64,000 bases of DNA from Isotricha intestinalis (lineage: Eukaryota; Ciliophora; Litostomatea; Vestibuliferida; Isotrichidae): positions 1 through 64,000 of the forward strand of contig JAJJLU010003484.1 in assembly GCA_023807065.1 (NCBI GenBank), in the 5' to 3' direction. How positions within the stretch are numbered: the stretch's first letter is position 1; every line of letters starts with the position of its first letter. The notes below the pieces were generated by a model that worked only from the letters and a program-made list of their open reading frames with translations, did not search any database and had not been told where the DNA came from. This document shows positions 40,260 to 50,613 of the stretch, piece after piece. Position numbers and translations under genes: made by a program.

Positions 40260-42239
40260 TTACAAATTCATTTTATTATTATATTCTTCTTCAGTCATTC
40301 TAAAAATATCACTATAAGATAAATTTAATAATTTATAAACAACATTTTTCATATCAGATAAAATTTTATTACTTCTTCCATGATTATAATAATTAGGAAT
40401 ATATAAATGTATAAATTCACAATCACTGTTAAAAAAATTAGGATGGGCTTTAACACATAAATACAATAAAATATGATTTCTATTATTCTCATTATCCTTA
40501 TACCCATATAAATATTCTATATTTGAAATTATTTCATCAATTTTTAATAAGCATTCTAATTTCTCAATAGGAGATTTTTCATTATTAATTTTAAGAATAT
40601 AATTTATTCCAACTAATATCATTTCTTCATTTATTGAAGTATAATTTTCAATTATATTTTCTGGTTTTACCCAATCATACATAAAACAATTTTGATATAT
40701 TTTTAAATCTTCTGGTGAAGGTTGATCAGGATTATATAATTTATTATATATTCCATGAAAAATATAATTTGTTATATCTTTAATTATAATATCTCTTTTT
40801 TGTTTTTCTTCTTTATATATATTTTTTGATGATAAGTGTTGTAATATAATTGAAAAATAATCTTTTATTAAATTAGGTATATGAAGCTTTTTTTCATGCT
40901 CAAAAATATTTTCTATATCTCTTAATTCTATTATATTTGGAAAATTTAAAATATATTGATTTACATTTTCACATATATATTTCTTAAATGGTTTTAAATC
41001 ATTTGTTAATTCAGTTTTTAAATCATATTTAACTATTTCTTTTTTATTGACAATTTCAATGATAAAAACTTTTTCCGGGGTTTTATTAATAATATCATTA
41101 ACAATGAAAATTATTTCTTTATCTTTTAATTCATTTAAATATTTCTGACATAAAGAAATTAATTTTTCGCTTTTGGAATTTTTAAGATATAAAAAATTTA
41201 AAGATTCATCTTTAGTTAAATTAGAAATATTTTTTTCAGTATCTTCAATTAATTCATTTAATAAAAGAAGATATTTTTGTCTTTTATATTCAATAGGAAT
41301 ATTAGATATATTAGATTGTAAATATAATCCAAACCATCTTAAAGGAATAGTTTGTTCTTTTAAAATATCACTAAAACCTTCTAATTCTAATATTTTATTT
41401 AATGCTATTGCAAAATCTTCTTCATTTTCTCCTTTTTCAATAAAATAATTTTCTCTTGTTATTGGATTTAAATTTTTCACTAATATATTTATACAATATT
41501 TTACTCTTAATAAAATAAATTTTTCACTTGATAATTGATTCAATGATTCATTTGTTTGAAAACTAAATTTTTTATTTTTTTTCCTTTTCATTACTTCATC
41601 TAAATTTTTATCAAATATTGGTTCTGTTATATAAATAAATGATTTTCTATTATTTTTAATGTCATTATCAAATTTTTTATTCATTGTTTTTTCTTGAAAA
41701 ACTAATTTTTTAAATGATTTATAAAAGATTTTATTATCTTCATTATCAAATTCTTTTTCATTATCTTTTATAATTTTATACATTAAAATTAATATATCCC
41801 AACTAAAACATATACTTTGAAAATTTACTCTTTCTTCAGGTCTAAATTCCATAAAATCATAATTTATATTTGTATTAGGTTTTAAAAAGTCAATTTTCTC
41901 AATTAATTTCTCAATTGAATTTGGAAGAGAATCATTTCTTAAATAATCAAAAATTTTTAATATAAAAGGTTGAATTTCTAAAATATAATTATTAAATATA
42001 GTATAATAAAATTCATTTTCTTTATTTGAATTAAACCATAAACTTCTACTTATTTTTTTTAATATTAAAACAGCGCTTTCGATTTCTTCTGCGTTTCCAA
42101 TGTTAATTAAAATTCCATTAAATTTTGGATTTAAAAGAACAGAACAAAGTAATATATGAAAAAAAAAATAACCAATAAAAGCATTTCTTTCTATTAATGT
42201 TATAACAGTGAATTTTTTTTGTATTATTTTATCAATCAT
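40260..42239 (-). CDS. RasGAP-VPS9 protein, C-terminal part (GAPVD1/RME-6-like)
   Basis: 659 residues from the first ATG, but the same frame is open upstream to about 42296. It there encodes LIPYNIKCICLMIDKII, the conserved IP..I..IC segment of RasGAP domains. The N-terminal part continues the GAP fold (YFFFHILLCSVLLNPKFNGI). A VPS9-type Rab5 exchange domain closes the protein (about 540-655: GINYILKINNEKSPIEKL, YLCVKAHPNFFNSDCEFI). RasGAP plus VPS9 is the GAPVD1/RME-6 layout, acting in endocytosis. The N-terminal half of this gene lies at 42280-43557 in another frame; one frame break separates them. Confidence 0.75.
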   Translation of the reverse strand: MIDKIIQKKFTVITLIERNAFIGYFFFHILLCSVLLNPKFNGILINIGNAEEIESAVLILKKISRSLWFNSNKENEFYYTIFNNYILEIQPFILKIFDYLRNDSLPNSIEKLIEKIDFLKPNTNINYDFMEFRPEERVNFQSICFSWDILILMYKIIKDNEKEFDNEDNKIFYKSFKKLVFQEKTMNKKFDNDIKNNRKSFIYITEPIFDKNLDEVMKRKKNKKFSFQTNESLNQLSSEKFILLRVKYCINILVKNLNPITRENYFIEKGENEEDFAIALNKILELEGFSDILKEQTIPLRWFGLYLQSNISNIPIEYKRQKYLLLLNELIEDTEKNISNLTKDESLNFLYLKNSKSEKLISLCQKYLNELKDKEIIFIVNDIINKTPEKVFIIEIVNKKEIVKYDLKTELTNDLKPFKKYICENVNQYILNFPNIIELRDIENIFEHEKKLHIPNLIKDYFSIILQHLSSKNIYKEEKQKRDIIIKDITNYIFHGIYNKLYNPDQPSPEDLKIYQNCFMYDWVKPENIIENYTSINEEMILVGINYILKINNEKSPIEKLECLLKIDEIISNIEYLYGYKDNENNRNHILLYLCVKAHPNFFNSDCEFIHLYIPNYYNHGRSNKILSDMKNVVYKLLNLSYSDIFRMTEEEYNNKMNL

Positions 42240-42279
42240 TAAGCAAATACATTTTATATTATATGGTATTAAATGAATA

Positions 42280-43557
42280 TTATTTATTAATTGCTATTAA
42301 TATTATATCAATTAAATTTTTAATTTTCTCAAATTGATATTTATAAAGAAGAATTATTCTATAATTCATATCTGGTTTTTCTTTCAATTTTATTATTTCA
42401 TCTAATAATTTATTTGTTGTAAAAATGTTATTATCTGATTCAATAAATATTAATTGTTTAAAAAAAAATTGTTGAGTTTCAACTTTTTTTGCATTTTTTG
42501 CATTTCCAATTAACATTTCTTTATCTAAACTTAATTCAAGATAATTGATATTTATTTCATCAATATTAAATTCTTTTTTTATATAATTATTAAAAGTATA
42601 TATTCCAGAATTTATTAAATATTGTTCTATTTCTCTTATTTCTTGTTTATTTTTTGTTTTTTGTTTTATTTTATTTTGATAAACATCAAAATAAAATATT
42701 TTATTAATATCTTCATTTTCTTTTTCTTCTTTTTCTTTATTTAATATTTCTTTATTATAATCAAATAATTTGCTTTTTGTTATATCTTTCAATAATAATA
42801 TTTTAGGTTCTATTGTTTTAATTTGTTTTTTTAATTTATTCATTTTTGTTGATAGCAAAAAATTCTTAATTTTATTTAAATCAAATCCAAAAAAATAAGA
42901 ATAATCTTTATTTACTTCAACAATTTTTTCTTTAACTTCTTTTAAAATTGTTTCAAAAAATATTTTAACATCAATTTTTCTTAAAAAAAACTTTAATAAA
43001 TGGGCAGTAAAAGATTTATTTAAATTCAAAAAAAGAGAAGTTGTATTTTTAAGTTCTCTAATTTCTTTTTCAAATAAAAATAAAATTAAAACATAAAGAC
43101 TTTCTTCATATACATCAGAAGATAAAATATTATTAAAAAAATAATTACAAAAAAAATTAGCAAAATCATCATATTCAGTTATATCAATTTTTTCAATTAC
43201 TTTCATAATTAAATTATAATTATTTCTTATACCAAAAAGAAATTTAATAACAATTTCATAACATTGAGATAATTCGCTATGAGTATTTTTAATCATTTCA
43301 TATTTTCTTTTTATTTCATTTTCTTCATTTATTGTAATATAATTATTTTCTAAATCATCATAAATTTCCATTATTTCAATATTTGCTTTGTAATATTCAT
43401 AACAATCATCATTCACTTTTTTTAATAATTGCTCTTTTTCATCAAAAAAAATATCTAATAATGAAGTTTCTTGTTTTAAACAAACTTGAAGTTTTTTTAA
43501 TTTATTAAATGGACTATTTGGATCTAATTCATAATCCATTTTTGCTATTCTTTCCAT
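42280..43557 (-). CDS. RasGAP-VPS9 protein, N-terminal part (same gene as 40260-42239)
   Basis: 425 residues. Matches the start of GAPVD1-type RasGAP domains: LKQETSLLDIFFDEKEQLLK, YVLILFLFEKEIRELKN, SFTAHLLKFFLR. The position of the arginine finger reads FLNLNKSF, with no Arg, so GAP activity may be lost. The frame ends ...IAINK then TAA (AAA-TAA). Deleting one base within 42280-42296, or a +1 shift at AAA-TAA, continues it into NIHLIPYNIKC of the downstream ORF. I treat both ORFs as one gene of roughly 1,090 residues. No GT-AG intron can bridge the break. Confidence 0.7.
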   Translation of the reverse strand: MERIAKMDYELDPNSPFNKLKKLQVCLKQETSLLDIFFDEKEQLLKKVNDDCYEYYKANIEIMEIYDDLENNYITINEENEIKRKYEMIKNTHSELSQCYEIVIKFLFGIRNNYNLIMKVIEKIDITEYDDFANFFCNYFFNNILSSDVYEESLYVLILFLFEKEIRELKNTTSLFLNLNKSFTAHLLKFFLRKIDVKIFFETILKEVKEKIVEVNKDYSYFFGFDLNKIKNFLLSTKMNKLKKQIKTIEPKILLLKDITKSKLFDYNKEILNKEKEEKENEDINKIFYFDVYQNKIKQKTKNKQEIREIEQYLINSGIYTFNNYIKKEFNIDEININYLELSLDKEMLIGNAKNAKKVETQQFFFKQLIFIESDNNIFTTNKLLDEIIKLKEKPDMNYRIILLYKYQFEKIKNLIDIILIAINK

Positions 43558-43667
43558 TGTTTAAATAAATATTAATTTTTTAAAAAATGAAATAATTTTT
43601 AAAATACAGTTATTCTCAATAAATTTATAAAATTTTTTATAAATATATAATACATCTTTATTTATTT

Positions 43668-43910
43668 ATATTTAAGTTATGATTCATTATTTTCTCATCA
43701 ATTTTAATTTCTTCATTATTACCTTCTTCGTCTAATTTATCTGTGAATTTTAATCTTTTTATTATTTCTTTAATTTATGAAAAAATTAATAATATTGAAT
43801 TTAATAAATAAGACCTAAAAAAAATAAAATGAATATATTTATTTTTTTTAATTATTACAAAATATTTTGATTAATGTAGAGTATCATATTTATCATTACT
43901 TTCTTATCAG
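43668..43910 (-). pseudogene. Remnant of a membrane-protein C-terminus with one intron
   Basis: A minus-strand stretch at 43668-43774 has strong GAA/GAT codon periodicity and reads KFTDKLDEEGNNEEIKIDEK before TAA. Upstream in the same frame, after removing a GT-AG intron of about 44 nt (GTAATA...TTTTAG), comes a hydrophobic helix (SYLLNSILLIFS), separated from the tail by one in-frame TAA. More in-frame TAA codons lie further upstream. It looks like the last TM and tail of a decayed gene. The rest of 43558-44192 holds nothing I can support. Confidence 0.4.
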
Positions 43911-44192
43911 AGTTGTTAATATGAAGAATATTTTATTTATAGTTATGATAATTATTTTCTATAATTTTTTTTTAAGAAATATTATTAACTAAAAAAATAT
44001 TTATACTCTTTGATTTTTATGAAAAATTGAATGAGAAATAAAAAATTTAAAGATAATATATTCATTCAATAAATATCTATTTTACCTATTAATTATTTGG
44101 AGTATTCAACATTCATATAATAAAATCAATTATTCTTTATCTTATTAAATAACAAAAAAATAAAAAATTATATTTTATTCTCTGAGCTTTTT

Positions 44193-47100
44193 ATGAAAAA
44201 TAAAGTGGGAATAAAATTGACTTCTCTTTTTATATTAATTGTTATATTATTTTATCCCATAAAATCTAACCCAGACATAGCAAATGCAAAAAATCTTTCA
44301 GAAGGAATGATTGTATGTAAAAATAATCAATCTCCTATAACTTATAAAATCCAAGGAAATCCAAATAATAAAATATATAGAATATCAAAAGCTTATGGAA
44401 CTTACATAGATTTTTATGAAGATGAAACTAAAAATGAACCTATTTCAAAAACAAATTATAATGTATTTTATCACAAATATAGTTCTCAACAATTATATTT
44501 TGTAGTAAGGTTTACTTATGATTCAGATTGTTTAAGTTTTATTTATTTTGATTCAGTTAATGGTGTTTATATTAATGAAAATCAAAATTTTAGTTTACCT
44601 TTTGCAGCTTCATTAGATGAATATACTAATATTAAAATCAAAGATAATTATTTAAATCAAAATTTAATTCAAATCCAAATTAAGGGGGCTTCACATTTTT
44701 ATTATACTATATTAAGTGTAAAAGACAGTGAAACTAAAAATTATACTGTGAATAAACATGAGCTTACTTTAAATTATTTCCCAAATTCAAACGAAATTTC
44801 ATTAAATATTAAATTTAATTTTGGAAATACTCAAAATGGTGTTGCATATGTATCATATAACAAAATGGGTTTAATTCAAAAAGTAAATCAAAATTTAAAT
44901 GTTTGTTCAGAAAATCCTCAAAAAAGCATTTACTATTTAACTTATAATGAAAATATTCCATACTATGATGTTTCATTCACTAATGGCATTTATTTTTATG
45001 AAAATTCAAATATACAAAGTGGGAAGATTTTTAAAGGAATATTATCCTCCTCCGTTGAAAAATATGTTGATTTTAGAAATGGAGGATGTTTACAAATATT
45101 ATTCAATCAAAACAATCAAATTACTTTGGATAAAAATAATTTTTCATTTCAAATTTATGAATCAAGAGAATTTAAATATGAAATAAAAGATGATTTAATA
45201 AAAAATAATAGAGTAAATGTAATTTTATCATCTAATTTATTTCAAATTAATAAATTTTATTTTGACAAAATTGAACAAAAATATTTTATTGCAAACAACG
45301 AGCAAACTCAAATTATATATCATTTTTATCCAAATTCAAATTCATTAACAGTAAATACATCATTTATTTATAAAGAAAATAATATGAATAAAAATGAAAT
45401 AAATATTAAATACGAAATTCCAAATTTTATAGAACTTAATAAAGATACATTTACATGTTATAATATAAAAGATGGTGAATATAAATTTTTTAAAATATTA
45501 TATAATTCAAAGAAAGAATATATAGATATTTCATCTAATGGACAATTATTAGTATATGATGGAAAAACAGAAGAAAATATTAATTATGATAATAGAAAAA
45601 TATCTTCTGTTTTTTATGTCGAATTAAGTGGTAGTAATCCTTGTTTACAATTATTTTTTTTTCAATTCAAAAACGAAATTACTTTAGAAAAAAGTGAATT
45701 TGCATATAAAATATTTAATAATAGAAGAATAATATATTATTTAGATGATAATACTATAAAAAATAATATGGTAAATATAATTTTTTCATCTTCAAAATCA
45801 TTTGAAATAAATGAAATGAAAGTGGATTCAGAAAATAAAATTTATTTTTTATCAAATCAAGAAAAAACTAAAGTAATATATCATAATTATTTTGAAAACT
45901 CATATAGTTATATAATTCCTTCATTTATTTATAAAGCAAATAATGAAAATTATAATGAAATAATAATTAAATATGAAATTGCTGAATATAAAGAAATTAC
46001 TGATGATATAATAGATGAATGTTATAATTTAAATGATGGGGAATTTAAGTTATTTAAAATAAAATATAATCCAAACAAAAGTTTTGTTGATTTTTCATTT
46101 AATAAAAAACAACTAGTTTATTCTCAAAAAAAAGAAAAATTAATATATGGATTATCATATAATGACTTTGAATCTCGACAACCTGTTTTTTTTGAAATAA
46201 GAGGAAAAGAGGTTTGTATGACTCTAAATTTTTTAACTGAACTAAAAAAGAACATTAATAGAAAAAGAAGAACAAATTGTATTTTTTTATTTTGATGAGA
46301 CTTTTGATTTATTTATCAAAGGAAGTTTAGATGATGAAATAGAATTAACATTGACACTTAACAACGAAAAATCATCAATTAATGTAACAGAAAAACAAAT
46401 GAATTTTATAAAAATTACTCGAAATATGAATGATTATATTTTACATTTCACTCTTACACAAAATACTCAAACTATATCTCTCTTAGTTAAAACAGATTCA
46501 AAAATTCAAATTAAAATCTCTTATAAGAAAATAACTCATTATTTTAGAATAATATTAATTATAGTTTTGATTTTAGTGTTTTTAATTATAATAAGATTAT
46601 GTTATTTAAAAGGAAAGGAAATAGAAAAAAAACAACAAGAATTAATTGAAATTAAAAGAAATAAAAAAAATGAAAAAAAAAGAAGGAAAAAGAAGAAAAA
46701 GATGCATTAATAAAAAAATATGAAAAATATTATGAAATAGTATCAAAAAAACCAGAAGAATTAAGTAGAATATGTCCCATTTGTTTGAAAAATGAATATA
46801 ATGAAGATGTATTAGAAGATTCAGCTTTTAATAATCTTGATCCAATATTTTCAAATAAAGAAGAATATTTAGAAAATGTAAGAAATGAAATTAATAAACC
46901 TGATTTTGAAGGAGTCATATCATATTTAAATAATAATAATAAATGTTGTCATTTTTATCATGAAGAATGTAAAAAACGGAGAAAAAATAAAAATAATTGT
47001 TATTTTTGTAATTATTATATATCAATTACAAATATAATAGTTTTTCAAGAAATTGACAAAATCTCCTTTGTTAATGTAATGAAATTTATTCATAACTTAT

Positions 47101-47664
47101 CTGAAAAATGTGAATGTAATTATAAAAAAAACGTAATTAATGCAGTATATGATTTTATTCAAAATGATGAAACTTTTGATGAAAAGTTAAAAGAAGAAAT
47201 TAAAAAAAGACATAAATTAGCAAGAAAATTTATTAACAATTTAAATTATAAATCAACTTTTGAAATAAGTTTAAAAGAAGATGTTGAAGAATATGAAGTT
47301 AGATATGAAGTGAAAAAGAAAAAAAAGAAGAAAGAAGATAAGAAATAGAAGAATAAGAGAAAGAGAAGAAGAAGAAAGAAGAGAAAGAGATAGAGAAAAG
47401 CAAATGCAAAAAGAAATAGAAAAAGAACAAAATAAAAAAATTAGATTAAAAATATGTAGTAAATGTTCAAGAAGATATGCAATTTGTAAAGGAAGTGGAA
47501 CTGCCAATTCTTATCCTTGTTATGCTCATAATAAATGTTGGAATATTGATAATTGTATTGTTTGTGGAGGAAGAGCTACTAATTTTTTTACTTCTCTTTG
47601 TAATAATTGTAAAAATCAATCTTTCCGACATTTTAATTGTCTAATTTGCAGAAAACATGTTTAA
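44193..47664 (+). CDS. Single-TM repeat receptor with cytosolic RING; three frame breaks
   Basis: A signal peptide (VGIKLTSLFILIVILFYPI) starts a long non-cytosolic region with about three degenerate repeats of roughly 180 residues (shared pieces VNIIFSSSKSFEI / VNVILSSNLFQI and IIYHFYPNSNS / VIYHNYFENS). One TM helix is at 46548-46605 (IILIIVLILVFLIIIRLC). Then come a Lys-rich stretch, a RING-like CPIC...HEECKKRR...CYFC and a last Cys cluster (CSKCSRRYAIC, CIVCGGRA, CNNC, CLIC). The frame changes three times: about 46244-46290, 46673-46712 and 47318-47350, each at an A-rich run. The reading stays protein-like across each. The first break could instead be a 52-nt intron (46279-46330). The second cannot be any GT-AG intron. 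Either errors or real decay. Confidence 0.6.
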
Positions 47665-47775
47665 TTTTTTTTAATCTTTTCTCGTCTATTTTTTGAATTT
47701 TTTTTTTATTTTAAATGAATAAAGGAATAAAATAAAAAAATATTCTTTAAATTATTAAATAATTTTTTTACCATA

Positions 47776-48804
47776 TTATTGATTATGTTTTTCTAAAATT
47801 AATCTAATACCTTGAGGAATAAAAATCCATCCAAATCCATTATTTTGAACATTAAATTTATCTTTAAATTCATTATAAGTAAATTATTCTTTATCAAAAT
47901 ATAGAGAAATAAATGAAAAGCAATTAGAAAACGAGATATTTCAAATGGAAAAAAACGAAGAACAACTATTAATAGAAGAAATATCAAAAAAAATATTAAT
48001 TCATAATCCACATGAGAAAAATAAAGAAGGTAAAATATATCAAAAAAACTTTGATTAAAAACTTGAAGTAATTTTTCACAATCAGCTAATTCACTTGTTC
48101 CAATAGCTTCTTTTAATTCATTATTACTTAAAGGTTTAAATTTATTTGAACTTTTAGCAACTTTAGTTCTTGCTGCAATAATAGCATATGAACTAAGAAT
48201 AAATAAAGTTAAAAGAAAATCATCTAATTCTTCATTTTTAATAAATTTATCATCTATTGAAAAAATATCAAATAATATTTTTATTTTTCTATATTTGAAC
48301 TTAAACAATATAATATTCCGATTCCTAAAATATTTCTCCTTAAAATTCTATTAGGATTATTTTCTTGATAATATTGATTTAATTTTTTCAATAATGAATT
48401 ATATACTTCTCTCATTCCATCTAAACTTATTTCTTTTAAATCTTACTCTTTACCTATTATTTCATATACATCTTTTGATTTCATTATTTTATTTTAGATA
48501 AAACTTTGAAATTTATCGATTGACTTATTTTTATATAAAAATTCATCTTTCGATGAAAATTTACTTTTTAAAGGCTGTTCAAAAGGTAATGTTGCTGTTT
48601 CTGGAGAAAAATTTCTAACACATTCACAAATTCTATTAAAGTTATAAAAGTAAAAACATTTTGATTTGTTTCTAATTTAAGAACATATTTATCATTTGTT
48701 GATTTGTAATATTTGAAATCTATTTCTTTTTCATATGGAGCTAAGGCATTAAAGGCTTCTCCTCCTTTTGAACCACAACATCCACAATTACAACATTGAC
48801 CCTT
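47776..48804 (-). pseudogene. Decayed gene with lost start and apparent internal inversion
   Basis: Minus-strand coding pieces in order are CCNCGCCGSKGGEAFN (48750-48800), NRICECVRNFSPETATLP after a frame break, KSKDVYEIIGKE-TAA-DLKEISLDG, then SIDDKFIKNEELDDF to ADCEKLLQVFNQS (48260-48050), and FTYNEFKDKFNVQNNGFG to the TAA at 47776. The ancestral start is probably ATG before GGT-CAA; it now reads AAG. Between 47884 and 48048 the coding strand flips: the plus strand reads KQLENEIFQMEKNEEQLL while the minus strand reads only hydrophobic antisense. At least one start loss, two frame shifts, three stops and this inversion. The protein family is not recognised. Confidence 0.6.
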
Positions 48805-49556
48805 TTTTTATATAATTTAAAAATATAATTTTTCCTTTATTCTTAATTTTTCTTTTTCATTTTTATAATGTAAAATTGTAAAATGTTTATATATTAATTT
48901 AAAAAAAAATTATGTAAACTAAAAAAATAAAATTCAATACAGTTTTCCAAACCAAATTCTATTAAAAAATACATTCTCTCCATTGCAATTACTTTTTTTA
49001 TTTAATATAAATTAAGATAAAAATCAGGAAACAATTATCAAATTGTATATCTGAATTTTTAAAAATGAAAATTTAAACTGAAAAAATTAATTCCACAAAT
49101 TAATATTTCTCAGAAAAATCAAACAAAGAAAAAATCACAAAAGGGCAACCTAAAAATTCATTTTATTTTTTATTTGGATTTTTAAAGAAAAAAAAATAAT
49201 TGCAGGGAAAATTAAAAACTCCAAGGCTATTGAAACATGTATCTGAATTTTTTATTTGAAATTTTTAAACGAAAAAAACAAATTCAATAGATAATCTTCA
49301 ACTTAAATAATTTTTTATTATCTTCTTTTTTCTTCTTTTATTGCTTATATATAATTCTTTATGTTTTTTTAAATAATCTTTTCAAATATGTTTTTTATTT
49401 GAAAATAAATAATTTTGAACCAAAATCTAATTTTGATTTGAGATGTATTAAATTTTTATAAAAACTATTATTTCAGAATATAATAAAAAAAAATAAATTA
49501 ATATTTTTAATAATTTTATTTTTATTCTTTATAAAAAATATAAAAACCTTTAAAAA
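48805..49556. other. Long non-coding spacer with a weak diverged repeat
   Basis: 752 AT-rich bases with no gene. Two stretches of about 50 nt, near 49045-49095 and 49239-49290, share TATCTGAATTTTT and AAATTTTTAAAC-like cores and may be diverged direct copies. No terminal inverted repeats or ORF accompany them. Confidence 0.4.
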
Positions 49557-50534
49557 CTAATTATCATTTTGTGGAAATTCAACTTTACTATCGACTTTAA
49601 TTTTAGTTCCAGGGAAACCTAAGCATACACAAGGATATAAAATTTCATGAGGAAGATTTCTAAAAGCAACACCAACTAAATTTTTATTTATATAATAAGT
49701 TATATTTCTTTCATTAAAAGTCAATTCAATTAACCATTCCAATTTTATCTCCAATTTTAGTATTAAACCCAAAATCTTCAGTTTTCATTTTTCCATTAAC
49801 ATTCCAAATTTTTTGATTTTCAGATAATAAAAATCCAAAAAAATCTTTACTATCATTAAATCTAAAATTATTTCTAAATAAACTAATTCCAATCATAATA
49901 TTTTTTTCAAAAGGTTCACTTTCTAAAATAAATTCAATATATCTTTTCCCATATTTAAACCCAGGTTCAGCTAAACAAAATTCAAAATCATCTATATCCA
50001 TTTTTGTTGCTATTTTTCTTTTATTTTCTAAGAATATATGTGATGTTTTTAAATTAGGAGAAAATTTTATTGTTTCTGGTTTTAATATTAATAATATTTC
50101 ATTATCTTTTATATTTTCTTCTTCATATGTTTTATATAAATTTAATTCTCTTAATAATGATATTGATGATATTAATCTATATTGTTTATTTATATTAAAT
50201 GTTTCTGTGCTTTCATTACTTTCTGCTGAAATTAAATGATATATTAATTCATATATTTGCTCTTCTATTGATACTATTAAACGATATTTTTTCCTTTTTC
50301 CATAAAATGTTTTTAAATATACTGTTATTTTCTTTGATAATTCATCTTTCTAAAAAATAAATAGATTTTAATTTGTTAAATAAATATTATTTTTACATTT
50401 ATTGAACCACTGAATGAATTTTTTTTCGTAAATTTTATCATTTGAGATGAATTATTATATTCTTCTTTTGATACTTGGATATATCCATATGGAGAATAAT
50501 ATGTCTCCAATTGAGATTCATTTGTTGAGTTCAT
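49557..50534 (-). CDS. SPRY-domain protein with a 47-nt intron and one frame break
   Basis: Exon 1 is 50534-50397 (46 codons from MNSTNESQLETYY). The intron is 50350-50396 (GTAAAA...TTTTTTAG on the minus strand). Exon 2 continues through a ubiquitin-like region (ITVYLKTFYGKRKKYRL) and a linker (KILLILKPE-type beta strands) into a SPRY domain: CLAEPGFKYGKRYIEFI, FGFLLSENQKIWNVNG, GDKIGM, then in another frame ELTFNERNITYYINKN, LVGVAFRNLP, LYPCVCLGFPG. The frame changes by one base at 49725-49737; removing one T restores the SPRY order. Stop is TAG. SPRY mediates protein binding; the partner is unknown. Confidence 0.7.
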
Positions 50535-50613
50535 AATTTAAAAAAAATAAATATTAAATTTAAAAATATATATATTTAATATTTATATTCTTTAAAAACT
50601 AAATAAAGAAAAA

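Noticed and set aside
46279..46330. A 52-nt intron at the first RING-gene break
   Set aside because: Not fully rejected: it has good splice ends, but it would remove a stretch reading DETFDLFIKGSLDDE that looks coding, and the second break has no intron solution, so an indel is favoured.
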